A stretch of DNA of 64,000 nt from Legionella maceachernii (GTDB lineage Bacteria; Pseudomonadota; Gammaproteobacteria; Legionellales; Legionellaceae). The stretch lies in contig NZ_FUXJ01000016.1 in assembly GCF_900167045.1 (NCBI RefSeq), positions 1 to 64,000 on the forward strand, read 5' to 3'. The position numbers and the translations under genes are program-made. Positions 1 through 9,032 of the stretch are shown one piece after another (positions within the stretch are counted from its first letter, which is position 1; each line of letters begins with the position of its first letter). A model generated the notes under the pieces. It saw nothing but the letters and a program-made list of their open reading frames with translations. It searched no databases and was not told the origin of the DNA.

Positions 1-252
1 TAATGGTACTCTTTACGTAGGCTCTACGTCAGACATCATTAAACGAACTTGGGAACACAAAAATAAAGTCATTCCTGGTTTCACTGCTCAGTATAACGTA
101 CATATGCTGGTCTATTATGAAGCACATGAATTATACGTTGAAGCAGCACGACGTGAAAAACGTTTCAAAAATTGCCAAGACAATGGAAAATAAATTTAAT
201 AGAGAAACTAAACCCTGAATGGCGTGACCTGTATGAAGAAATTTGCCAATGA
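1..252 (+). pseudogene. GIY-YIG nuclease gene (YhbQ type), 5'-truncated by the window and frameshifted
   Basis: The open frame entering at position 2 reads a GIY-YIG domain without its first residues (LYVGSTSDIIKRTWEHK, then YNVHMLVYYE and EAARREKRFKN) and stops at 191-193. The rest of the domain (W-K-I-N-L-I-E-K-L-N-P-E-W-R-D-L-Y-E-E-I) continues in another frame from about 184 to the stop at 250-252. One missing base near position 178 explains both halves. This small family is usually about 90-100 residues and is common in Legionella genomes; its cellular role is poorly defined. The gene is either a recent pseudogene or carries a sequencing error. The start lies outside the window. Confidence 0.8.
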
Positions 253-268
253 TTTAGATCGAATGGAT

Positions 269-287
269 GCCGCGGACAAGCCGCGGC
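269..287. repeat. GC-rich hairpin in the gap after the GIY-YIG remnant
   Basis: Seven-base perfect stem (GCCGCGG / CCGCGGC) around an ACAAG loop, far more GC-rich than its surroundings. The core GGACAAGCCGC recurs inside the longer hairpin at 8911-8961, so it looks like a dispersed REP-like element. No T-run follows, so a simple intrinsic terminator is unlikely. The rest of 253-402 shows nothing else. Confidence 0.5.
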
Positions 288-402
288 ACGTAGGCGGCAG
301 GTGAATTGTCAACAGACCCTAATCAATCATAAAGAGATTTAATACGTAGTAATGTGTTCATTTATTTGTTATGAGTAAAAGAAAAAACGTTAATCCCTGA
401 GA

Positions 403-2196
403 TTATTCTTTGGAAATAGCAAAAGAGCTTAAAGCCAAATTTAACTGAGTGATCAATTCATTCGGTGACATTTCTCCCACCAGCCGTAAATGGGTTAGCT
501 CGTTTCCTAGCCCATTAAGGAATAAAAAAGTAGGGGGAGCAACGACATTAAATTGACTCAGTAGCGCTCTCTCTTGTGCTCTGTTTTCTGTGATATCCAC
601 CTTGACCACAATAAAGTCTTTTAATGCTTCTTTGACTTGAGGGTCGTTGAAAACGGTGGATTCCATCAGCTTACAAGAGGTGCACCAATCAGCATAAAAA
701 TCGAGCAAAATGGGTTTGCCCTTGGCCTTAGCAATTGCTTTTTGCAATCCGGATAGAGTTTTTACAGTTTTATTGGGTGTTGTTACTGTTGCCGTATTCG
801 CAATTTGTAAACTGGCTAAGGGTTGCAAAGGATTGGTTGCTCCCATACTGGCACCTATTAAAACCAATAAACCATAAACCAGCAAAATGATGCCGAACCC
901 TTGGCGGAATTTATCCAAGTTAGTCAGAGCGCGAGTAAGTGCTCCGCAATAAATGCCTGAGAAAACAAGCAGACTTGCCCATAAAGCCATACTCAAAGGC
1001 CCAGGTAGAATACGCTCTAAAAGGAATAGAGCGACAGCGAGTAATAAGACACCAAAAAATGACTTAACCGCATTCATCCATTTACCCGCTTTCGGCAGCC
1101 ATTTTCCTGCCGAGATACCAATGACTAGGAGCGGTGTTCCCATACCAAGGCCTAGAAAAAATAAAGCAGAACTCCCCAAGACAGTGTCCCCAGTGTGGGC
1201 AATGTAACCTAAAGCCCCAATGAGCGGTGCAGTCACGCAAGGCGATAAAATGAGCGTGGATAGACAGCCCATAATGGCAGCACTAATGTAATGGCCGCTT
1301 GATTGACTCTGGCTCACATGGGCTAATTTGGCTTGCCAAGAAACAGGTAAACGCAAGTCATAGAATCCAAACATGGATAGCGCTAGCAGGATAAAGACCA
1401 GGCTAAATAGACCAATGACCCAAGAGGTTTGCATCACTACTTGCAAGTTACTGCCAATCTTCGCGACAAGAGCTCCTGCTATTGCATAAGTAAGTGACAT
1501 GCTTAGGACGTAACTTAAAGAAAGTAGAAAGGCTTTGCGGAGAGATAGATCGTGCCCATGACCAACAATAATCCCTGAGAGCACCGGTACCATGGGTAAG
1601 ACGCAGGGCGTAAAAGAGAGGAGTAAGCCAAAACCAAAGAAGCTCAGAATGACAATGGCCCAATGATGATCAAGAAAAACCGTTTCTATTGGGTCATTTT
1701 TGTCATTGGGTTGCTCTGGTACTGTCGCTTGTTGTGCTTCTAGAGCATTGGTTTCCATGCTCACATCACTCAATGCCAGGTTCTTATCAATGGTTAGTTT
1801 AATTTGTTTGGTTTCGGGCGGGTAACAAAAACCATCATCGGCACAGCCTTGGAATTGTACATTAATGAGACTTTCTCCGGGTTGTTCGCCGAGAATTGCT
1901 ACAGGCAAAGAAAGCTGGTTGCGATAGACGGTGTACACTCGTCCCTGCTGATCAGTTTTTTGGGTTGCGGCAGGAAAACGAATCGTTCCTAAATGTGTAT
2001 TGCTATTGGATTCTTCGGTTAATTTAATGCGATCACGATAAAGGAAATAACCGGGTTTCACTTGCCAATTGATGACAAAAGTGTTCGGATCCACCCGTTT
2101 TGTTTCAACTTGAAAGACTTCGGAGGCGGGAAGCGGTGTAGCATAGCTAACAATGGAAGCAATCCAGAATAGTATAAATAAAAACCATTTCTTCAT
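403..2196 (-). CDS. dsbD: Thiol:disulfide interchange protein DsbD
   Basis: Inner-membrane reductant conduit that passes electrons from cytosolic thioredoxin to periplasmic DsbC/DsbG-type partners and cytochrome c maturation. All three modules and all six cysteines are present: a signal peptide and N-terminal periplasmic domain with C118 and C124 (QGCADDGFCYPP), an eight-helix membrane core with C198 (FTPCVLP) and C320 (LSPCVTAP), and a C-terminal thioredoxin-like domain with C505 and C508 (WCTSCK). The start at 2196 (MKKWFLFILFW) gives 597 residues, a proper signal peptide and an AAAGG ribosome binding site. A longer frame to 2310 exists but runs through the heat-shock promoter of groES, so the short start is preferred. 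It is transcribed divergently from groES. Confidence 0.95.
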   Translation of the reverse strand: MKKWFLFILFWIASIVSYATPLPASEVFQVETKRVDPNTFVINWQVKPGYFLYRDRIKLTEESNSNTHLGTIRFPAATQKTDQQGRVYTVYRNQLSLPVAILGEQPGESLINVQFQGCADDGFCYPPETKQIKLTIDKNLALSDVSMETNALEAQQATVPEQPNDKNDPIETVFLDHHWAIVILSFFGFGLLLSFTPCVLPMVPVLSGIIVGHGHDLSLRKAFLLSLSYVLSMSLTYAIAGALVAKIGSNLQVVMQTSWVIGLFSLVFILLALSMFGFYDLRLPVSWQAKLAHVSQSQSSGHYISAAIMGCLSTLILSPCVTAPLIGALGYIAHTGDTVLGSSALFFLGLGMGTPLLVIGISAGKWLPKAGKWMNAVKSFFGVLLLAVALFLLERILPGPLSMALWASLLVFSGIYCGALTRALTNLDKFRQGFGIILLVYGLLVLIGASMGATNPLQPLASLQIANTATVTTPNKTVKTLSGLQKAIAKAKGKPILLDFYADWCTSCKLMESTVFNDPQVKEALKDFIVVKVDITENRAQERALLSQFNVVAPPTFLFLNGLGNELTHLRLVGEMSPNELITQLNLALSSFAISKE

Positions 2197-2277
2197 GGTA
2201 TGCCTTTCTTGTCTGTAAAATAGGTGACCATTGTAGTTCCCAGAATAAAAAAAACCAAAATTTTTTTTACTTTTCCC

Positions 2278-2305
2278 CTTGAAAGTTGCATTGTTGACCC
2301 CATTT
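2278..2305 (+). promoter_or_regulatory. Sigma-32 (heat-shock) promoter of groES-groEL
   Basis: A CTTGAAA -35 element at 2278-2284 is separated by 13 bases from a CCCCATTT -10 element at 2298-2305. This is a near-perfect match to the RpoH consensus known from enterobacteria. It lies about 100 bases upstream of groES, and transcription would start near 2312. It supports heat induction of the chaperonin operon. Confidence 0.9.
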
Positions 2306-2402
2306 GGCATGTCATCAGCAATGCATCGAGCGGTGCAGAGCTAAAAAGTCAGAGCTTACTCTGAGAATTATAGGCGATAATTAAAATCAGGAGAGAACAA
2401 GT

Positions 2403-2693
2403 ATGAAAATTCGTCCTTTACACGATCGTGTTGTTGTTCGTCGTATGGAAGAAGAGCGTACCACAGCAGGTGGTATTGTTATTCCAGATAGCGCTACCGA
2501 AAAACCAATGCGTGGTGAAATCATTGCAGTTGGCCCTGGTAAAGTGCTGGAAAACGGTGATCTTCGTGCCTTAGCCGTTAAAGTGGGTGATGTCGTTCTG
2601 TTTGGTAAATACTCTGGTACAGAAGTCAAGATATCCGGCCAAGAAGTGGTTGTGATGCGTGAAGATGACATCATGGGCGTGATTGAGAAGTAA
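2403..2693 (+). CDS. groES: Co-chaperonin GroES (HtpA)
   Basis: The 96-residue heptameric lid of the GroEL cage; it caps the ring in an ATP-dependent cycle. The N-terminus [14 protein letters not shown], the mobile loop (residues about 16-32, TTAGGIVIP) and the C-terminal [15 protein letters not shown] are typical. Length equals the family norm. AGGAG sits 8 bases before the ATG. It is the first gene of a two-gene operon with groEL 24 bases downstream, behind the sigma-32 promoter. In Legionella the pair is known as htpA-htpB. Confidence 0.98.
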   Translation: MKIRPLHDRVVVRRMEEERTTAGGIVIPDSATEKPMRGEIIAVGPGKVLENGDLRALAVKVGDVVLFGKYSGTEVKISGQEVVVMREDDIMGVIEK

Positions 2694-2699
2694 TTTTAG

Positions 2700-4364
<1,665 letters not shown>

Positions 4365-4388
4365 GCCTTCCATTTTGCTCAAAACTTA

Positions 4389-4418
4389 AAACCCGCCTTT
4401 TGGCGGGTTTTTGTTTTT
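4389..4418 (+). terminator. Rho-independent terminator of groES-groEL
   Basis: A perfect stem AAACCCGCC / GGCGGGTTT around a TTTT loop, followed by a T-rich tail (TTGTTTTT). It begins 25 bases after the groEL stop. The A-run on the left arm could make it work for the opposite gene as well. Confidence 0.92.
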
Positions 4419-4460
4419 GAGGCATTTAGTTAAGAAAGATAGACCAACGGGAAAATAGAA

Positions 4461-5369
4461 TTAAGTGCGTCTTGCATAAACTGCAATGGATAAAATGACT
4501 AACCCCATTCCTAGACCTTGTAAGTAACTCAACTGCTCTCCAAGGATTAACCAAGCAAGCATCACGGTCGCTACCGGCATAATCGCTGTCGAAAGTGAGG
4601 CCATGGTTCCATCGACGCGTCGTGCGCCAAAATACCAGAAAACATAGAATAAACCCGAGCTTAAACCCAGGAAGATAAGAATTAACCAGGTTGAGGCAAA
4701 GAGCATTAAAGGATTAAAGGAAAAAAAAGGAATAAAGAAAAGTAAAATAACGGCATTAATCGCATTAATCACCGACGAAATTAAAAAAACTGGGAGCCGA
4801 TTAACATGAAGCTTACACAACACATAATAAGTGGCTTCAGGAAGCAGGGAGAGTAAGATAATGGCATCGCCAAAAAAAGAATGATGTAAGCCAATCTTAT
4901 GCCATTTATCCCATGCAATCACTAAAAGCCCAAGCGTTGCAAAGAGGATACAACCCCCTTTTTTCTTGGAGATCTGCTCTTTAAGAATGAGCCAACACAT
5001 CAATGCAATGGTGGCAGGTAAGGCACTGGTGATAATGCCAGCAACATTAGCGTCGGTATAGTGTAATCCCAGAAGCATAAGGCAATTGAATAGCACACCT
5101 GCAGTCAAAGCCTGTGCAAAAATAAAATACCAATCTTGGCGGTTAAGTTGCGAAAAATGGTGGCGAAGACTAAGTCGCTTCGCAGGGGTTAGCCAGTGGA
5201 GTGGGAAAAGAATGAAAGCAGCTAGGACAAAACGCAGTGTGAGAATAAAAAGAAGAGGCAATGAAGAGACAAGGCATTTGGAGAAAACAATATTCAGCCC
5301 GACCATGAGTTGTGCAAGGATAAGGAAACAAATTCCTTGTAGAAAAGAATAGCTTCTGTTTTTTAACAT
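4461..5369 (-). CDS. DMT-family (EamA) permease
   Basis: A 302-residue inner-membrane protein of the drug/metabolite transporter superfamily. About ten hydrophobic segments are visible, arranged as two EamA halves; the second contains RVDGTMASLSTAIMPV and a GEQLS segment typical of the family. Substrate cannot be deduced; relatives export amino acids, nucleobases or drugs. It lies 41 bases downstream of an AraC-family regulator on the same strand, so the two may be co-transcribed, or the regulator may control the permease. It ends facing the groEL terminator. Confidence 0.85.
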   Translation of the reverse strand: MLKNRSYSFLQGICFLILAQLMVGLNIVFSKCLVSSLPLLFILTLRFVLAAFILFPLHWLTPAKRLSLRHHFSQLNRQDWYFIFAQALTAGVLFNCLMLLGLHYTDANVAGIITSALPATIALMCWLILKEQISKKKGGCILFATLGLLVIAWDKWHKIGLHHSFFGDAIILLSLLPEATYYVLCKLHVNRLPVFLISSVINAINAVILLFFIPFFSFNPLMLFASTWLILIFLGLSSGLFYVFWYFGARRVDGTMASLSTAIMPVATVMLAWLILGEQLSYLQGLGMGLVILSIAVYARRT

Positions 5370-5410
5370 AATAACTCTCAGCCAAAATGCGGATTTCCTG
5401 CAAAAGCATA

Positions 5411-6187
5411 TCAGTTATCCAGAAAAGGATGCTTATCTTTTTTGCGCATAGTGTTTGCATTCAGCGTCATCTCACGCCATTGAGAGGGCGTTTGACCGAA
5501 GGCTTGTGTAAAACTTCGGCTAAAGGCAGCTAGATTTTCGTAGCCAATTTGATAAGCAATTGAGGCGATCGAAAGGTTCTCTGTGCTAAGAAGCAATTGC
5601 GCTCGCAAAAGTTTTTTCTTTCGCCAGTAGTCTGCAATCGTTTGCCCTGTCATTTTTTTAAATCGTCGTTGCAATTGGCTAATGCTGAGATGACAGAGCT
5701 GTGTTAGCCCCTCGATATGAATAGGCGCTGCAATGTGGTTGTCGATCCACTGTTTCACTAATAATACTTTATTATCGAGCACTGGTGCTAAAACTTGCGA
5801 GACCAATTTGAATAACAGGTTTTGTATTAAATAATCGGAAAAACTATCCTTCTCTTCTTGCAACAAGTAGCTTTGCGTAAAATGCAAGAATTTTAGAGTA
5901 GTGGTGGTTAACGTGAGAAACGCCGGAACCAAATTTGCATTAAACAAAGCGTTCGGTGTCGTCAGGTCGGCAATCAAAAACAGATTTTCTCGGCTAGCGG
6001 CAAAACAATGGATCGCACCAGGTGCGATAAAGGCGGCAGTGTTGCTATGGACAACACCTGAATAAACACCGTTTTTAAGTTCCATAATGCCGTTAATAGG
6101 TAAAACAAGTTGAGCAAAATCGTGGCTATGGCTACAATGCTCTGTTGCATATGAACGCAGAGATAAGGGTCGCTGATCAGAAATCAT
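5411..6187 (-). CDS. AraC-family transcriptional regulator
   Basis: A 258-residue regulator with an N-terminal cupin-like ligand domain (early HSHDFAQLVLPINGIMEL, with the His cluster typical of the AraC_binding_2 type) and a C-terminal pair of helix-turn-helix units. The second unit carries the AraC signature (SIASIAYQIGYENLAAFSRSF followed by FGQTPSQWRE). The ATG at 6187 is preferred to the in-frame TTG at 6196; neither has a strong ribosome binding site. The DMT permease immediately downstream on the same strand is the likely target. The ligand is unknown. Confidence 0.88.
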   Translation of the reverse strand: MISDQRPLSLRSYATEHCSHSHDFAQLVLPINGIMELKNGVYSGVVHSNTAAFIAPGAIHCFAASRENLFLIADLTTPNALFNANLVPAFLTLTTTTLKFLHFTQSYLLQEEKDSFSDYLIQNLLFKLVSQVLAPVLDNKVLLVKQWIDNHIAAPIHIEGLTQLCHLSISQLQRRFKKMTGQTIADYWRKKKLLRAQLLLSTENLSIASIAYQIGYENLAAFSRSFTQAFGQTPSQWREMTLNANTMRKKDKHPFLDN

Positions 6188-6294
6188 GAGAGTCAACTTT
6201 TAGCCCAATAAATAAATTAATTGATTATTATATCACCAACAATACCTAAATATGGTATAGTATGTCTTTTTAGCCGTCTATAGGATTTGTTTGT

Positions 6295-6477
6295 ATGTCA
6301 TCTTCTGATAAGTCTAATTCCAAAAAAATTAAACCCAATCATGAAGGCGCTTCCCGCGCTGTACGAATAGAGGTCTGCTACAAGATAGCAGAACGAGAGT
6401 CTTTCTTTGATGAAAAGGCAATAAAGGATAGTGATCACATTAGAATTCAATTGCCCGAAGGCTTTCTTTTAGTGTGA
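6295..6477 (+). CDS. Possible small hypothetical protein
   Basis: A 60-codon frame starting MSSSDKSNSKKIKP. The ATG is preceded by TAGGA at an 8-9 base spacing and by a TATAGT-like -10 element at 6256-6261, with no good -35 box. The product is polar and charged with no motif I recognise. It ends 8 bases before the convergent egtD stop. Its size and lack of a family leave it doubtful. Confidence 0.35.
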   Translation: MSSSDKSNSKKIKPNHEGASRAVRIEVCYKIAERESFFDEKAIKDSDHIRIQLPEGFLLV

Positions 6478-6485
6478 TCTGCTGT

Positions 6486-7481
6486 TTAAACCGCACGCCA
6501 CAAAGAATCCAGAAAATATTGCTTCGAGTCAGTAAAATTTCTGACAATTTCAAATCCTGTGGTGCGGGCCAATTTAGAGACTTTGGAAAAAGTGTATTTA
6601 TGCGACGACTCCACGTGAATTGCTTCAAATTCTTTAAATTTAAATGCTTTTTTTAAAGCCTCAATATAAACAATCTGCGCTTTATTGCTGACGAGATAGC
6701 TCTCCATTCTTTTTAAATAAACATTGTATGTGCCATAATGATAAAACGATTCAATATTGAAGTTGGCTCCGAGCTCATGATTCATACGTCTTAAAAGATT
6801 TAAGTTAAATTCTCGGGTAATTCCACCCCGATCATTATAGGCTTGCATTAGCACATCAATGTCTTTAAGTAGATCAAAACCTATAAAGACATAGTCGCCT
6901 GGATGAAGAAAATTTCTCGTCATACCTAAAAATTCTTTTGTGGAATTCAAATCAAAATTGCCTATGCTTGAGCCTAAAAACAACACCAAATTGCGCTTTT
7001 TAGAAGTAGAACTTAACCATTTTATGCCATTCAAATAATCCGCATTTAGGGCTACGGTCTCAAGATGAGGGAGTTGCTGATTAAACTGCTCGATGATTTG
7101 AGTGAGGTATTTCTTTGAAATATCGATGGAGTAGTAGCTAAAAGATAAATGGTCAGTCAAAAAATAATCGATAAGTAGACGTGTTTTTATTCCTTCACCA
7201 GGGCCTAATTCAATAAGATTAAATTCTTCATTTTTTAATAAGAGGGATAAATCCTTTTTATAGTGGTCCAAAATTTCCAATTCGCAATCAGTCAGATAAT
7301 AATCAGGATGATGGGTAATTTGGTTAAACAGTTCGCTGCCGTATTCGTCGTAAAAATATTTCGAATTGATTTCTTTATGCGCTTTTGAAAAACCAACGAG
7401 AACATCATGAGCAAATTCTTGTTTTTCATCATGAAAAAAGTTGACGTCATCGACAGCTAGAGTTTTAAATTTAGCAGACAT
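6486..7481 (-). CDS. egtD: L-histidine N-alpha-methyltransferase EgtD
   Basis: Trimethylates histidine to hercynine with three SAM molecules, the first step of ergothioneine synthesis. The 331-residue length fits EgtD. Family hallmarks are visible: KYFYDEYGSELFNQIT near residue 41, the SAM loop ELGPGEGIKTRLLID, FLGSSIGNF, GFDLLKD, the substrate-site stretch AYNDRGGITREFNLNLL, and ESSHKYTF near the C-terminus. GAGGGG sits 6 bases before the ATG and overlaps the end of egtB, so the two form a tight egtB-egtD operon with an 11-base gap. Confidence 0.93.
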   Translation of the reverse strand: MSAKFKTLAVDDVNFFHDEKQEFAHDVLVGFSKAHKEINSKYFYDEYGSELFNQITHHPDYYLTDCELEILDHYKKDLSLLLKNEEFNLIELGPGEGIKTRLLIDYFLTDHLSFSYYSIDISKKYLTQIIEQFNQQLPHLETVALNADYLNGIKWLSSTSKKRNLVLFLGSSIGNFDLNSTKEFLGMTRNFLHPGDYVFIGFDLLKDIDVLMQAYNDRGGITREFNLNLLRRMNHELGANFNIESFYHYGTYNVYLKRMESYLVSNKAQIVYIEALKKAFKFKEFEAIHVESSHKYTFSKVSKLARTTGFEIVRNFTDSKQYFLDSLWRAV

Positions 7482-7492
7482 GGTTTTCCCCT

Positions 7493-8755
7493 CTAATTAT
7501 CCTTCGCTAAGCGAATTCCGCCAAACTGCCAGCGTTTTTCTGGTTGAAAAAAATTGCGATAACTTGCCCTAATGTGCGATTCCGGTGTAGCGCAACATCC
7601 TCCTCGTAGTACCATTTGGTTAGCCATAAATTTGCCATTGTATTCACCTAATGCACCCTCTAGAGGCGCATAGCCTGGATAGGGTTGGTAAGGGCTTGAT
7701 GTCCATTCCCATAAATCACCAAAAAATTGTTGAGGTTGTGCTTGATTTTGGAGTGCTGATTCGGGATGGAATAGACCTTTTTCCATGAAATTATTATGGT
7801 GAGGTGTGATGTTTTTAAAGCGAACAAAATGTTCCCATTCTGCTTCTGAAGCCAATCTTGCTCCACGCCATCTTGCATAGGCATCAGCCTCGTAATAACT
7901 CATGTGACTGACAGGTTCTGCGGGATTTAATGGAATGAGTCCATGCAAACTAAAAAGATGCCACTCATTATCCTGGTTATGCCAATATAAGGGGGCTTGC
8001 CAATGGTTCTTTATAACACAATCCCATCCATCGGAGAGCCACCAGCGAGGCTCTTTATAACACCCAGCTTCAATAAATTCCAAATATTCTTCATTAGTGA
8101 CTAATCGAGAAGCGATAGCATAGGGTGTTAAGTAGGTTTTGTGGTACGGACGTTCGTTATCAAAACAAAAATTTTCTCCACGGTAGCCGATTTCAACAAT
8201 TCCCCCTTCCATATCAACAAAACTTAGTTTGGCCGGGGTGAGAGAAGGAGAGGCTTGCAGTGGATGGGATTGGTAAATAGGAAAATTGGGGTCATGAGAA
8301 AAATTATGTTTAATATCCATTAACAAGAGTTCTTGGTGTTGCTGTTCGTGATGAAGTCCAAGTATTACCAAGGGTTGAATTTCATTAAGCTGTAGGTCTG
8401 ATATCTCTTCTAGCAAACTTAGCATATGGACATCAACGTGGTTGCGATAGGCATAAATGGTTTCCACTGTCGGTCTTGATAATAAACCACGTTTCGCCCG
8501 TGGATAGGGATGACCAATCGCTTGATAATAAGAGTTAAATAAATAATGAAAAGAGGAGTCGAACGGTTGGTAGTTGGCCAACCAATGCTTAAGAATAAAT
8601 ATTTCGAAGAACCAACTGCTGTGTGCCAAATGCCATTTAGGTGGACTGACGTCTTCAATGCTCTGAATGACATAATCTTCAATCGTCAGTGGTTGACAAA
8701 GATTCTCAGTTTGCTGACGCACGATTTTAAAGGCCTGGATAAGTTCCTTTCTCAT
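7493..8755 (-). CDS. egtB: Ergothioneine synthase EgtB (iron-dependent sulfoxide synthase)
   Basis: Joins hercynine to a cysteine-type thiol with O2 to give the sulfoxide intermediate of ergothioneine. The N-terminal DinB_2-like bundle has the three likely iron ligands: the second His of WHLAHSSWF and the two His of HEQQH. A C-terminal FGE-sulfatase-like domain follows (NEEYLEF, ARWRGARLASEAEWE, GDLWEWTSS, LRGGCC, FGGIRLA). I choose the ATG at 8755 because AGG lies 7 bases upstream; another ATG at 8779 would sit on the predicted transcription start. No egtC or egtE neighbour is present, so the sulfur donor (cysteine or gamma-glutamylcysteine) and the lyase are unknown. Confidence 0.92.
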   Translation of the reverse strand: MRKELIQAFKIVRQQTENLCQPLTIEDYVIQSIEDVSPPKWHLAHSSWFFEIFILKHWLANYQPFDSSFHYLFNSYYQAIGHPYPRAKRGLLSRPTVETIYAYRNHVDVHMLSLLEEISDLQLNEIQPLVILGLHHEQQHQELLLMDIKHNFSHDPNFPIYQSHPLQASPSLTPAKLSFVDMEGGIVEIGYRGENFCFDNERPYHKTYLTPYAIASRLVTNEEYLEFIEAGCYKEPRWWLSDGWDCVIKNHWQAPLYWHNQDNEWHLFSLHGLIPLNPAEPVSHMSYYEADAYARWRGARLASEAEWEHFVRFKNITPHHNNFMEKGLFHPESALQNQAQPQQFFGDLWEWTSSPYQPYPGYAPLEGALGEYNGKFMANQMVLRGGCCATPESHIRASYRNFFQPEKRWQFGGIRLAKDN

Positions 8756-8787
8756 TGAATGACCTAACATACGGGACATTAAATTAA

Positions 8788-8814
8788 AGTATAGTCGGAT
8801 TTTAAAAGAGTGAA
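8788..8814 (-). promoter_or_regulatory. Candidate sigma-70 promoter of egtB-egtD
   Basis: On the minus strand TTCACT (8809-8814) and TATACT (8788-8793) are separated by 15 bases. The -10 box is strong, while the -35 box and short spacing are only fair. Transcription would start near 8780, consistent with the egtB start at 8755. Confidence 0.4.
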
Positions 8815-8910
8815 TTTTTATTTAAATCAAGTAGGTTGGCCTTAGCGCTACCTGATCATACTGAATCTTCTACACACCCTTGAAAACCAGTCCAACTCAG
8901 TTCTCGATCT

Positions 8911-8961
8911 CCTGCGGCTTGTCCTGCGCTAAAAGGCTAGACTTCACGGACAAGCCGCAGG
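8911..8961. repeat. Long hairpin repeat between egtB and the ABC-F gene
   Basis: A perfect 14-base inverted repeat, CCTGCGGCTTGTCC at 8911-8924 and GGACAAGCCGCAGG at 8948-8961, around a 23-base loop. It shares the GGACAAGCCGC core with the hairpin at 269-287. It lies downstream of the ABC-F gene and upstream of egtB; it may be a REP-like mobile repeat and could block transcription from the ABC-F gene into egtB. Confidence 0.6.
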
Positions 8962-9032
8962 GCGTAAGGAAGAGGTATTAAGAAACAAAGGATAATCATA
9001 GGCGAATTGGTTAGGGCGAGGCTCAACCACTG

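Noticed and set aside
2197-2310. Longer DsbD start at 2310
   Set aside because: It overlaps the sigma-32 promoter and hides the signal peptide behind 38 extra residues.
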